Of a stretch of DNA of 64,000 bases, positions 25,823 through 34,149 are shown piece by piece. Numbering within the stretch: position 1 is the stretch's first letter; each line of letters opens with the position of its first letter. The notes beneath the pieces were generated by a model, which was not told the origin of the DNA, ran no database searches, and saw only the letters and a list, made by a program, of their open reading frames with translations. Source of the stretch: UTCHB3 sp964625575 (lineage in GTDB: Bacteria; Bacteroidota; Ignavibacteria; Ignavibacteriales; Ignavibacteriaceae); NCBI GenBank assembly GCA_964625575.1, contig CAZVBQ010000005.1, forward strand, positions 62,001 to 126,000, given 5' to 3'. Both the position numbers and the translations under genes were made by a program.

Positions 25823-26928
25823 TCGAGTCTGATATTCCTCTCCGCGAGGTGGGCGAGAACGTGATTGTAACATTCGTCGCGCATTCCGGCTATTTCGGGC
25901 GGGAAGCAACCTTTATCGGTAAAGATTCCGTTCAGTATCAGACCTACACCCGCGGTGCATGTGTAACCGGTAGTCCGTGACATCGAGGAGACCCCTGATA
26001 CGGGATCGTACCTGTCGAGGAGTGTTTGCGTGAACTCCACTTCCTCTCCCTGCATCTCTCTTAATGAGCGGAGCCTCATCACGGTAAATTCATCGTCTGT
26101 GGGTCCCAGTTTCCAGTCTTTGAACAGAATTTTAGCTGAGAAATCCCTCGGTTTAATTAAAGTACCGTTTATTTCAATGCCTGTTTCAGAGAGAAACCCG
26201 ACGTGTCTGATCGCTTTTATCAGGTCGATGTGTCCGGGGTATCTCAGAGTCATTTCGCGCATGTCATCAACCGGGATGGTATCGAGCACGGATCTCAGTC
26301 CGTCGGTGTAGAATGCCTCAAGCGTTCCGATCCCTTCAAAGTCAACGATCTCACTTCCGGAAAGTGCTTCACGGACAACGATCTTCCCCCCTTCTTTCAC
26401 CCGCGCGGGGCGCGTATATTCTTCCAGCACGTCGACCGGTGAGAATGGTGCCTTGTACTGGAACGGGTATTTTCTCTCAATGGGTAGACCGCCAACCATG
26501 CACTCGAGGAATTTCACGTTTCCTTTCGCGTACTGATTGCCGAACCAGAGGTTGCTGAGTCCGGGGGCAACGCCAAAATCGAGAAGGGCGGTCACTCCAT
26601 TATCTTTCGCTACGGCATCAAGGGGCTGAGAGTCTTCCGGGAAAAATGAGATATCAACTATATTCTTGCCGTTTTTTATCACCGTCTCGACAGTTTTGTA
26701 GCCCATAAAACCGGGAACGGCACCGACAACAATATCCGCGTCCTTTATGATATCCGCGACCGCCGCCCCATTAGAGAGGTCGGTGGTAACAGTGTTTATA
26801 TTGTACCTGGAGAGGATCGCGAGGTTCCCCTCATCGATGTCAGCGGAGGTTACTGTGTGATTTGTTGAGAGGTCGCGGGCTATCGCTCTGCCGACCATTC
26901 CGGCGCCGAGAACGGTGATTTTCTTCAT
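25819..26928 (-). CDS. Saccharopine dehydrogenase family oxidoreductase
   Basis: A 369-residue NAD(P)-dependent enzyme. The Rossmann start KKITVLGAGMVGRAIARDL is clear, and ATFADIDEG-like acidic residues after strand 2 (SADIDEGNL) favour NAD. The C-terminal saccharopine-dehydrogenase-type domain includes LDFGVAPGLSNLWFGN (about 115-130), ETGIEINGTLIKP and STTGYTCTAGVGLILNG-like sequence. Members act in lysine metabolism (Lys9-like) or polyamine synthesis (carboxynorspermidine synthase), and no neighbour decides between these. It is convergent with thrC with overlapping stops, and starts next to an intergenic region holding an orphan terminator. Confidence 0.78.
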   Translation of the reverse strand: MKKITVLGAGMVGRAIARDLSTNHTVTSADIDEGNLAILSRYNINTVTTDLSNGAAVADIIKDADIVVGAVPGFMGYKTVETVIKNGKNIVDISFFPEDSQPLDAVAKDNGVTALLDFGVAPGLSNLWFGNQYAKGNVKFLECMVGGLPIERKYPFQYKAPFSPVDVLEEYTRPARVKEGGKIVVREALSGSEIVDFEGIGTLEAFYTDGLRSVLDTIPVDDMREMTLRYPGHIDLIKAIRHVGFLSETGIEINGTLIKPRDFSAKILFKDWKLGPTDDEFTVMRLRSLREMQGEEVEFTQTLLDRYDPVSGVSSMSRTTGYTCTAGVGLILNGIFTDKGCFPPEIAGMRDECYNHVLAHLAERNIRLD

Positions 26929-26989
26929 TTTTGTTTACCTGAATAATCTGGAAATCGTGAGACAAAAAATAGTAAAAGTATCACCGTTT

Positions 26990-27108
26990 TAATAAATAAA
27001 TGATTATATTGGTCGTATAAATTTTTCGAATTTGTTGGCTTGTTCTTCCCCTGACAGGTCAACCATAATGACGATCCCCGGCTACCCCCAATTGCCGGGG
27101 TTTTTTTT
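26990..27108 (+). ncRNA. Possible small RNA or leader ending in an orphan terminator
   Basis: An intrinsic terminator on the plus strand (CCCCGGC at 27076-27082, GCCGGGG at 27094-27100, then eight T) has no plus-strand gene before it: the preceding gene is divergent. The 90 bp upstream are non-coding and begin in an AT-rich, promoter-like stretch. It could be a short regulatory RNA, or an attenuated leader of the TolB-like gene 92 bp downstream. The 5' boundary is a guess. Confidence 0.35.
27076..27108 (+). terminator. Intrinsic terminator with no upstream plus-strand gene
   Basis: Seven-base-pair GC stem CCCCGGC/GCCGGGG with an 11-nt loop and an eight-T tract. The T tract is only on the plus strand, so it does not serve the leftward saccharopine-dehydrogenase-like gene. 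Confidence 0.85.
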
Positions 27109-27199
27109 ATCCTTCCGGTCATTAATTCCTCACCTTCTCCAACCGTCAAAAATCTTTAATTTAAGGTTACATTTAATTATATTTTTGAGGAATCATATT

Positions 27200-28120
27200 G
27201 TGAGATCAATATTAGTAATGTTGTTTCTTCTTCTTGCCCCGGCATCGATGATGGCGCAGGAAGGGGAAACCGTAGCGCGGCTCGAAGGCAAGTTGCTGTT
27301 AAATCCTAAGGTTTCGCCGGATGGAAACAGTGTTGCTTTCACACAGGAAGGATACCACGGTATCTTCATTTTTAACGAAAAAAGCGGTATTGTTCAGTTA
27401 ACTGACGAGCCCGCTTCCGGCTTTGGTTACAGCTGGCTTGCTGATAATTTCGGCATCATCGCGCGGGCAGCGAAGTATAGCGGTCCTTACCGCGAAAATC
27501 AGGTGGTAATTTACACCCTGGCGGATAAAGGAAGAACCCCGGCTTCACCTCTTTCATCAAAGATCACCGTTCTGCCGGGAGTTTCCACCTCGGGTGAACC
27601 ATTTTCCGTGTTCGAGAACACTGTTCACAGTTTTAATCTGTCAACAAGATCGCTCGAAGCAACACTTCCCACGGGAATTGCCGCCTTTGTCGAGAACGAC
27701 AAAATATCAGTGACTACCGCTACAGGCAAGAAGGTTATTGAGCCTGTAAAAGGGCAGAGGTGTATAAATGCTTCCCTGTCACCCGACGGCAGCAAGGTGG
27801 TATTTGAGATCATCGGCGGTAACCTTTACGTGATTAACACCGATGGAACAGGACTTGTTGACCTTGGCAAAGGGTATCGCGGGGCTTGGGCTCCCGACTC
27901 CCGCAAAATAGCGTACATGGTAACCGGGGATGACGGTCACGTGATCACCGATTCAGATATCTGGCAAGTAAACGCCGATGGCACCGCCAAAACAAGGCTT
28001 ACATCAACATCAACAGTTCTTGAGATGGATCCCGCTTTCAGTCCCGATGGCAAGTTCATCTATTACGCGAACATAAACGACGGATCGATAATGAGAATGA
28101 GCGCGGAGGTGAAAAAATGA
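27200..28120 (+). CDS. Secreted TolB-like WD40/PD40 beta-propeller protein
   Basis: A 306-residue exported beta-propeller. The signal peptide RSILVMLFLLLAPASMMAQ is followed by at least four PD40-type repeats with the S-P-D-G signature: NPKVSPDGNSVAF, NASLSPDGSKVVF, GAWAPDSRKIAYM and DPAFSPDGKFIYY. These resemble the TolB C-terminal propeller, without the TolB N-terminal domain. GTG at 27200, with GAGG nine bases upstream, is chosen; the longer frame reaching back to 27032 crosses the terminator and is not credible. It overlaps the downstream amidase by 4 bp, suggesting shared function in envelope or wall handling. Confidence 0.75.
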   Translation: MRSILVMLFLLLAPASMMAQEGETVARLEGKLLLNPKVSPDGNSVAFTQEGYHGIFIFNEKSGIVQLTDEPASGFGYSWLADNFGIIARAAKYSGPYRENQVVIYTLADKGRTPASPLSSKITVLPGVSTSGEPFSVFENTVHSFNLSTRSLEATLPTGIAAFVENDKISVTTATGKKVIEPVKGQRCINASLSPDGSKVVFEIIGGNLYVINTDGTGLVDLGKGYRGAWAPDSRKIAYMVTGDDGHVITDSDIWQVNADGTAKTRLTSTSTVLEMDPAFSPDGKFIYYANINDGSIMRMSAEVKK

Positions 28121-30585
28121 AAAAGTTTATTGCGCTTTTTGCTCTTGTACTTACCATTCAGATCCACTCCCAGATCACAGGCCTCTCAGGCTGGAACATC
28201 GTGATAGATCCGGGTCACAGTGCCCAGGAAAACATGGGTATTTACAATTACCCCGAGGCGATGAAAACCCTCTTTGTGGGGCTGAACCTCCGCGGTTTCC
28301 TTCTTGATTCGACTGATATTGACACAGTTTACATGACAAGAACCGACAGCATTCAGATCGTCGGACTTAGTCAGCGTACAGACTACGCCAACTCCATCGG
28401 AGCCGCGTGGTTCCACTCGATCCACAGTGATGCCGGTTCAGCGACCACGAACACCACGCTTCTTCTCTGGGGGCAGTATGCCAACGGACAGGAGAAAGTG
28501 CCCAACGGCGGCAAGGCGATGGGTGACATCATGATCGGGAACCTCACTAAAGGGATGCGAACCACCACTGTCTACGGATCGATCGGTGATTGCTCATTTT
28601 ATGGTTGCACCAGCGGTGGACCATACCTTTCGGTAAACAGGCTTTCGAACATGCCCTCCGAGCTCAGTGAGGCAGGTTTCCACACAAACCCGCGACAGAA
28701 TCAACTTAACATGAACTATGAGTGGAAGCGCCTCGAGGCTAAAACCTTCTGGTGGTCGATAATCAAGTTCAAAGGTGCTCAGAGACCTTATCCCGGTATA
28801 ATGGCAGGAATAATCACTGACTCCGAAAGCGGACAGCCGATAAATGGCGCGGTGGTAACGGTTAACGGAAGAACTTACAAGACCGATACATATCAGTCAC
28901 TTTTTTACAAGTACTCGACCGATTCCACCCTTCTGCGGAACGGATTCTATTATTTTGAAAAAGTGCCCGGCGGCACTCAATCGATCTCTGTTTCGGCACC
29001 CGGCTACGACACCTACAATTCAACCGTGGCGATGTCAGACACCTTCTTTACATTCCGGGATGTGGCTCTCGTAAACGCTATGCCTCCTTATGTCTCTGGT
29101 GTGGTACCCGCGGAAGGTGATTCACTATATCCCGGTGTCAACTCGATTCAAGTCACGTTCAGCCGTCCGATGGACACCTCTTCGGTGAACAGCGCGATCT
29201 CCTTCTCGCCTTCATTGGGTTCAATTTCACGTTCATGGAACGCGAATGAGAGAATTGTCACTTTCACCACTTCCGGATTTGAGTTCGGAACGCAGTATAC
29301 AATGACGATTCAACCTACGGCCAAGGATAAGTACAACCATCCACTCGATGGTGATGGTAACGGTACAGGTGGCGACGCTTACGTGCACCACTTCAGCACA
29401 CGTATTCCTGACGCGGTACCGCTACGCGTGGTGTACAACTATCCCTCTGGAAACGGGATGGTGCTGGAAAAACGACCCGTTATTAATCTCACTTTCAGTG
29501 AACCGATCAAAACATCTTCGCTCAGTGGGAAGATATCATATGTAAATACATCCACCAACACGAATGTTCAGACATATACCCGGTACTATCCTGGATCAGA
29601 CATTTCAACCGTGAATATTTTCACCCGGGAGGACCTTGCTTATGATCAGAATTACAGAGTGAGAATAGAACCGGGTATAGAAGATTTGAGCGGAAACGTT
29701 TCGACCTCTCCTTTTGAGTTCGAATTCAGGCGTGATCTGGTTGCTCAGCTTACCACAACTCCGATCGACATATTCGAAAATGGTATTGCAAACTGGTGGG
29801 CACCACAGCAATCAGGCTCGACAACGGGTATTCTGACAGATACCACGAACATTTATTCCGATGGTGTTTATATCAACCACGGTACGGGAAGCGCCAAATC
29901 GATGAAACTGACCTATGGATGGGACCCCCTCGCCAGCCAGTGGCTGATCAGGGAATATTTTGGCGCGACATCACCAACCATTTCTCTTGTGCAGAATAGC
30001 TTTATCGAAGCCATGGTTTTTGGAGACGGCAGCGGCAACAAATTCAGGTTCTGTCTCAATGACGGCGGAACAGGCGGCCATGAGGTCAACCTTTGGAAGA
30101 CCATCGACTGGTACGGCTGGAAACTGGTTAGATGGGATCTCGCGAATGACACTGTCGGCAACTGGATTGGTAACGGCACGCTCGAACCTCCTTTCGGATT
30201 CGACAGTTTCCAGCTCACATGGACTCCGGGAAGAAAGAATATCGGAACGCTTTATTTCGATGATCTTCAGTTCTCAAACTATACTATGGTGGGTGTCGAA
30301 GAAGAACTATCAGGCACTCCGGTTTCATTTGGGCTTTCCCAGAACTTCCCCAACCCGTTCAATCCCGAGACCGTTGTGCGTTACGCGTTGCCCGTTGCCG
30401 GTGAGGTTGTTATCTCGGTCTACAATTCATTAGGTCAGAAGGTTAAAACCCTTGTGGATGGATTCAAGGAAGCGGGCAACCATCAGGTATCATTCAACGC
30501 GGTCGACCTCCCCAGCGGACTTTATCTCTATGAGCTCCGTTCAGGAGGCTTTGTTTCTGTGAAGAAGATGATATTGATGAAATAA
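28117..30585 (+). CDS. Secreted N-acetylmuramoyl-L-alanine amidase with Ig-like domains and T9SS tail
   Basis: An 822-residue surface protein. After the signal peptide an Amidase_3 domain (about 25-230) carries the zinc ligands: His in NIVIDPGHSAQ, Glu in NYPEAM, His in FHSIHSDAG; the catalytic Glu is in SELSEAGFHTNPRQ. A carboxypeptidase-regulatory-like beta domain (about 230-315, GIITDSESGQPINGAVVTV) and two Big_5-type Ig domains (about 325-430 and 435-545, each with the VTFSRPMDTSS or LTFSEPIKTSS start) follow, then a carbohydrate-binding-like module and a T9SS domain: QNFPNPFNPETVVRYAL, ending SVKKMILMK. It should cleave the amide between muramic acid and the peptide stem, possibly of foreign walls given its surface display. 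Confidence 0.88.
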   Translation: MKKFIALFALVLTIQIHSQITGLSGWNIVIDPGHSAQENMGIYNYPEAMKTLFVGLNLRGFLLDSTDIDTVYMTRTDSIQIVGLSQRTDYANSIGAAWFHSIHSDAGSATTNTTLLLWGQYANGQEKVPNGGKAMGDIMIGNLTKGMRTTTVYGSIGDCSFYGCTSGGPYLSVNRLSNMPSELSEAGFHTNPRQNQLNMNYEWKRLEAKTFWWSIIKFKGAQRPYPGIMAGIITDSESGQPINGAVVTVNGRTYKTDTYQSLFYKYSTDSTLLRNGFYYFEKVPGGTQSISVSAPGYDTYNSTVAMSDTFFTFRDVALVNAMPPYVSGVVPAEGDSLYPGVNSIQVTFSRPMDTSSVNSAISFSPSLGSISRSWNANERIVTFTTSGFEFGTQYTMTIQPTAKDKYNHPLDGDGNGTGGDAYVHHFSTRIPDAVPLRVVYNYPSGNGMVLEKRPVINLTFSEPIKTSSLSGKISYVNTSTNTNVQTYTRYYPGSDISTVNIFTREDLAYDQNYRVRIEPGIEDLSGNVSTSPFEFEFRRDLVAQLTTTPIDIFENGIANWWAPQQSGSTTGILTDTTNIYSDGVYINHGTGSAKSMKLTYGWDPLASQWLIREYFGATSPTISLVQNSFIEAMVFGDGSGNKFRFCLNDGGTGGHEVNLWKTIDWYGWKLVRWDLANDTVGNWIGNGTLEPPFGFDSFQLTWTPGRKNIGTLYFDDLQFSNYTMVGVEEELSGTPVSFGLSQNFPNPFNPETVVRYALPVAGEVVISVYNSLGQKVKTLVDGFKEAGNHQVSFNAVDLPSGLYLYELRSGGFVSVKKMILMK

Positions 30586-30603
30586 GTGTGAACTGTAAAG
30601 TCT

Positions 30604-30679
30604 TGTATGAAGTATGATGTATGAAGTATGATGTATGAAGTATGAAAAATTCATACCTCATACTTCAGACCATCATACA
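30604..30679. repeat. 7-bp tandem repeat (GTATGAA/GTATGAT) with inverted partner
   Basis: About six GTATGAW units at 30604-30645 are followed by their reverse complement (TCATACC, TCATACTTC, ATCATAC) to 30679, so the whole can fold as a hairpin. It sits in the convergent gap after the amidase gene. Confidence 0.75.
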
Positions 30680-30693
30680 ATTTTCTTTGCATA

Positions 30694-30731
30694 AAAAAAG
30701 AGCGCGTCCAATGAAGGGCGCGCTCTTTTTG
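30694..30731. terminator. Bidirectional terminator between amidase and hsp20 genes
   Basis: AAAAAGAGCGCG (30695-30706) pairs with CGCGCTCTTTTT (30719-30730). A-rich flank on one side and T-rich on the other allow termination of both the rightward amidase and the leftward heat-shock transcripts. Confidence 0.9.
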
Positions 30732-30746
30732 TTTATTTTTTGAGCT

Positions 30747-31157
30747 TTATTTTATTTCGATGGTCTTTGGTTTGATGCGCTCGTGTTTGGCGAGTCTGAG
30801 AACCAATTGACCGTCTTCGAACGAAGCATCAACGTTTTCGGTATCGATCGAGTCGGCAACCTTGAACTTGCGGTAGAAGTTGCCTGTATTGATCTCCTTA
30901 AGGAGTATCTTCCTGTTCTCGAACTTTGCCCTTTCGATCCTGCCCATGATCACGAGGTTACCGTTCTCTAACTTGATCCTCACGTCATCTTTCTTCACTC
31001 CGGGCATCGAGGCTACCACGTAGAAAGCTTCATCGTCTTCGAGCAGGTTGACCTCGGGGAGTATCCAGTTCTCCTTGTCGAAAGCCTCTTTCCAGGTATC
31101 CTCGGTTACTTTTACAACTGATTCTTCGTTAACTGTTTTGTTTAATTCCTGTGACAT
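30747..31157 (-). CDS. Hsp20/alpha-crystallin family small heat-shock protein
   Basis: ATP-independent holdase of 136 residues. The alpha-crystallin domain (about 35-125) includes YVVASMPGVKKDDVRIKLEN and the C-terminal DASFEDGQLVLRLAKHE, the family's A-x-x-x-x-G-x-L-x-L motif; an I-x-I-like tail (TIEIK) ends the protein. AAGGAGA precedes the ATG. It is the second gene of a leftward pair, 19 bp after its paralogue, and shares the probable sigma-54 promoter upstream of that gene. The paralogues differ in the N-terminal arm, as expected for hetero-oligomers. Confidence 0.93.
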   Translation of the reverse strand: MSQELNKTVNEESVVKVTEDTWKEAFDKENWILPEVNLLEDDEAFYVVASMPGVKKDDVRIKLENGNLVIMGRIERAKFENRKILLKEINTGNFYRKFKVADSIDTENVDASFEDGQLVLRLAKHERIKPKTIEIK

Positions 31158-31176
31158 GGCTGTTCTCCTTTCGAAC

Positions 31177-31608
31177 TTATTTTATTTCAATGTTTTTGTT
31201 GGTTTCAGGTTCTTTCTCGGCTTTCTTCAGTGAAACTGTGAGAATTCCATCGGCGAATGAAGCTTCGATGCTATTTCTGTCGACTTCGAACGGCATTTTG
31301 AAGCTGCGCTTGAATGAACCGGATATCCTCTCGCTGATGAAGTAGCGGGTGTTCTCATCGTTCACCAGCTTTTTCTCTCCCTCAACGGTAATGGTGTTCT
31401 CTACAACGGTCAGTTTGATATCCTCTTTCTTAAGACCGGGGAGCTCGAGGTGGATGCCTACAACGCCATCTTTCTCGGTTATGTCAGCTCTTGGGCTGAA
31501 GCAAGCCGGCTTCGAAAATGCAGAGTTGAATTCTCTTTCGAGTGAATCAGCAATCGCGTTGCTCATTCTTAACATCTCTTTCATTGGATTATATACTAAC
31601 GTTCTCAT
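31177..31608 (-). CDS. Hsp20/alpha-crystallin family small heat-shock protein (promoter-proximal)
   Basis: A 143-residue small heat-shock protein, first gene of the leftward pair. The N-terminal arm (MRTLVYNPMKEMLRMSNAI) precedes the alpha-crystallin domain: PRADITEKDGVVGIHLELPG, KEDIKLTVVENTITVEGEKK, then SFKRSFKMPFEVD and EASFADGILTVSLKKAE. The C-terminal NIEIK is the I-x-I anchor used in oligomer assembly. AGGAGA lies seven bases before the ATG. A near-consensus sigma-54 promoter is 60 bp upstream. Confidence 0.94.
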   Translation of the reverse strand: MRTLVYNPMKEMLRMSNAIADSLEREFNSAFSKPACFSPRADITEKDGVVGIHLELPGLKKEDIKLTVVENTITVEGEKKLVNDENTRYFISERISGSFKRSFKMPFEVDRNSIEASFADGILTVSLKKAEKEPETNKNIEIK

Positions 31609-31668
31609 TGTTGTATCTCCTGTTTGTTAATTTCTGTTTGTGGTTGTTGAACTCTTTGGCCTATATAC

Positions 31669-31684
31669 TACAAAGAGCGTGCCA
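31669..31684 (-). promoter_or_regulatory. Sigma-54-type promoter of the hsp20 pair
   Basis: Read on the minus strand, TGGCACGCTCTTTGTA matches the -24/-12 consensus TGGCACG-N4-TTGCW at every fixed position but one (T for C in the -12 element), with correct spacing. Transcription would start about 50 bp before the first hsp20 ATG. Sigma-54 use implies an AAA+ activator encoded elsewhere. Confidence 0.6.
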
Positions 31685-31778
31685 AACTCAAAATCGCGCG
31701 AAAACCGGAATTTTTGAAAATTTGTATTCAGACGGTGTGACGTAATGACAGACAAAATGACAAAAATATTCTGCAATT

Positions 31779-31816
31779 TTGTCAAGAGTTGACAATATGG
31801 CAGACAGATTGACAAT
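31779..31816. promoter_or_regulatory. Palindrome and half-site, candidate activator-binding region
   Basis: TTGTCAAgagTTGACAA at 31779-31795 is a perfect 7-bp inverted repeat with a 3-bp centre, followed by another TTGACAAT at 31809-31816; TGACA also recurs at 31746-31762. It lies about 95 bp upstream of the sigma-54 -24 element, the usual distance of an enhancer site, and just upstream of the divergent cyclase gene. Confidence 0.5.
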
Positions 31817-31839
31817 TGCCCTTGATGTGACGCGTCAAT

Positions 31840-34083
31840 TTGATAATTCCGTTCTATTTGCGCAATTTAAACCCTCAATCTTCTTTTTTTGGAAAGCAGA
31901 AACAATTGGTTTTCAGAAGTCGCTACTCAGTAAAAACACTCATTATTGTGGGTCTGGTTGTGCTCTTGGTGCAGGCAGTTTCACACTTCCTGTTCAATCT
32001 TGCAGGTAACTCGCTTGACAACAAAGCCGGTGACGTTCTTTATCGCTACGCGAATGAAAACGGAGCCACGCCAAAACCCTCTTCACGGGTGGTCTTCCTT
32101 AATATTAATGACCTTACATACGAGTACCTGAAATCAAACCAGCTTGACCGGAAATTCCTCGCCACCGCGATAAATGATCTCTCATCATTTTCACCTGACG
32201 CGGTGATGTTCGACATAATTTTTGCCCGTCCCTCTGACAACAGGTCAGACTCTATCTTCGCTTCCGCGCTGAAAGATGCCGGAAACATCTGTCTTCCCGC
32301 GGGTTTTTCAGCCTCACTAGAAAAGCATATGAGACTCGAGAAGGAAGGGGTTTATTACAAGCGGCTTCAGGAAGAATTCAGAATATTTCCGAAGGAGAAT
32401 GGAACGGGCGAACCTTTTTATGTTGGAAGGGGATTGGCTCAGGAAGACAGATTTGCAGCCGCCGCCGCCACTTCGGGACATATCACCGCCCTTTCAGAAT
32501 CTGACGGTGTTTACCGTTTCTATCCCCTTGTTCTGAAGCTTGACAGCGGATACATTCCCACATCGACCATAGCGATGTTCTGCAAAATATTTCAGGTAAA
32601 TCCTGACAGTATCACTATAAACTGGGGGGAATCGCTCGTTATTCCGGCCCTGAAAGATAGCAAGCTCGAAAAGGATGTGGTGATACCTGTTGACGAGCAC
32701 GGTCAGACCTATATTCCTTATCCGGTCAAGTGGCAGGATGACAAGAGAAAAATGGAGATAAAGAACTTCATCGCCCGGGCTGAAAACCCGGAGCTGACTG
32801 ATGAGTTGACCACCTTCTTCGAGGGAAATGTGGTTTTTGTCGGTGATGTTTCAACCGGAATTTCCGACTCCGGGCCCACAACGCTCGATAACGCGGCTCC
32901 ACTTGTGGTTATTCATGCCGCTCTGATGAACGCGCTGATGACCGACTCATTCTTTAAAGCAGTGAAAAATTCGTGGTTCATGTTTGCCGTTTTTATTGTC
33001 ACTTTGGTGCTGGTCGGGGTATCTGTTTTTAAGAACGGGCTCTACTTCCACACCCTTTTCGGTCTTGTCATAATTCTTTCTATCCCTTTTTCATATTATC
33101 TTGTGACTGAAAGGATGACCTTCCCCCTTATCACCTTCCAGGCGAACATACTCGGGGCATACCTGGCTCTACTGGTCACTGTTCAGTATACCGCCGCGAA
33201 GGAGCAGTCATTCATCAAATCGGCATTTTCCCGCTATCTTTCTCCTTCAGTGGTTGACAGGCTTATCGACAACCCCGAGAGTCTTAAACTTGGCGGGGAA
33301 GAGAGGGAATTGACGGTTCTCTTTTCAGATATAGCCGGTTTCACCACCATTTCCGAAACCACTAAACCTGCTGATCTTGTCAAGATGCTGAATGAGTATT
33401 TCACCGAAATGACGAAGATCGTAACGGATAACGGGGGAATAATAGACAAATACATAGGTGACGCGATCATGGCAGAGTTCGGTGCCCCTCTCTACTTTGA
33501 CGGACATGAAACTGCCGCGGTAAAGGCTGCCCTTGAGATGCAAAGGAAGTGCGGCGAACTGAACAAAAACCGGGCTAATCCCGCGCTCCCTGAGATCAGA
33601 ATGAGGGTGGGGATAAACACTGGTGGCGTCATCCTTGGGAACATGGGCTCACAGCAGGTGTTTGATTATACTGTGGTAGGTGACACGGTAAATCTTGCCT
33701 CAAGGCTCGAAGGGGCGGGTAAACTTTACGGTGTTAACATCATGATATCGGAACCGGTTTATGAAAAGATAAAGGATTCTGATATCCGCACACGGGCACT
33801 GGACATAATCAAAGTTAAAGGGAAAAACCGTTCCGTAAAAGTTTATGAGGTTATTTCCGATGGTACGTTCAGACAGTTTGCTGAGTACTTTGAGACTTTT
33901 GACCATGCACTCCAGCTTTATTTTGTGAAAAATTTCGGCAAGAGTGAAGAGGCATTTAACCGCTGTGTAGAGTTGAAACCAGGTGATCCTGCTTCGCTCG
34001 AGTTTCTCAGGCGGATAAAGTACCTGAAAAATGACCCGCCACCTGATGACTGGGACGGATCTTTCACTATGAAGGAAAAATAA
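31840..34083 (+). CDS. CHASE2-domain class III adenylate cyclase
   Basis: Membrane cyclase of up to 747 residues. One N-terminal membrane helix (TLIIVGLVVLLVQAVSHFLF) leads into an extracytoplasmic CHASE2 sensor (about 55-365; VVFLNINDLTYEYLKSNQLD and AVMFDIIFARPSDNRSDS), three membrane helices (about 375-455) and a cyclase domain (about 485-670). Metal aspartates lie in LFSDIAGFTTIS and KYIGDAIMAEFG; the adenine-selecting Lys is in IIDKYIGD, and the transition-state Asn/Arg in DTVNLASRLEG, so the enzyme looks active and ATP-specific. A short TPR-like tail ends the protein. Starts are TTG 31840 or TTG 31906 (GGAAAG upstream). It is divergent from the hsp20 pair. Confidence 0.9.
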   Translation: MIIPFYLRNLNPQSSFFGKQKQLVFRSRYSVKTLIIVGLVVLLVQAVSHFLFNLAGNSLDNKAGDVLYRYANENGATPKPSSRVVFLNINDLTYEYLKSNQLDRKFLATAINDLSSFSPDAVMFDIIFARPSDNRSDSIFASALKDAGNICLPAGFSASLEKHMRLEKEGVYYKRLQEEFRIFPKENGTGEPFYVGRGLAQEDRFAAAAATSGHITALSESDGVYRFYPLVLKLDSGYIPTSTIAMFCKIFQVNPDSITINWGESLVIPALKDSKLEKDVVIPVDEHGQTYIPYPVKWQDDKRKMEIKNFIARAENPELTDELTTFFEGNVVFVGDVSTGISDSGPTTLDNAAPLVVIHAALMNALMTDSFFKAVKNSWFMFAVFIVTLVLVGVSVFKNGLYFHTLFGLVIILSIPFSYYLVTERMTFPLITFQANILGAYLALLVTVQYTAAKEQSFIKSAFSRYLSPSVVDRLIDNPESLKLGGEERELTVLFSDIAGFTTISETTKPADLVKMLNEYFTEMTKIVTDNGGIIDKYIGDAIMAEFGAPLYFDGHETAAVKAALEMQRKCGELNKNRANPALPEIRMRVGINTGGVILGNMGSQQVFDYTVVGDTVNLASRLEGAGKLYGVNIMISEPVYEKIKDSDIRTRALDIIKVKGKNRSVKVYEVISDGTFRQFAEYFETFDHALQLYFVKNFGKSEEAFNRCVELKPGDPASLEFLRRIKYLKNDPPPDDWDGSFTMKEK

Positions 34084-34149
34084 GGGACTCCCTTTATCCC
34101 CGCTGATCATTAAATTTAAATTCTGTATTTTTTCAAATTTAACGATCCG

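Noticed and set aside
27032..27199. N-terminal extension of the TolB-like protein
   Set aside because: It would run through the intrinsic terminator at 27076-27108 and place the signal peptide internally; GTG 27200 has a ribosome-binding site.
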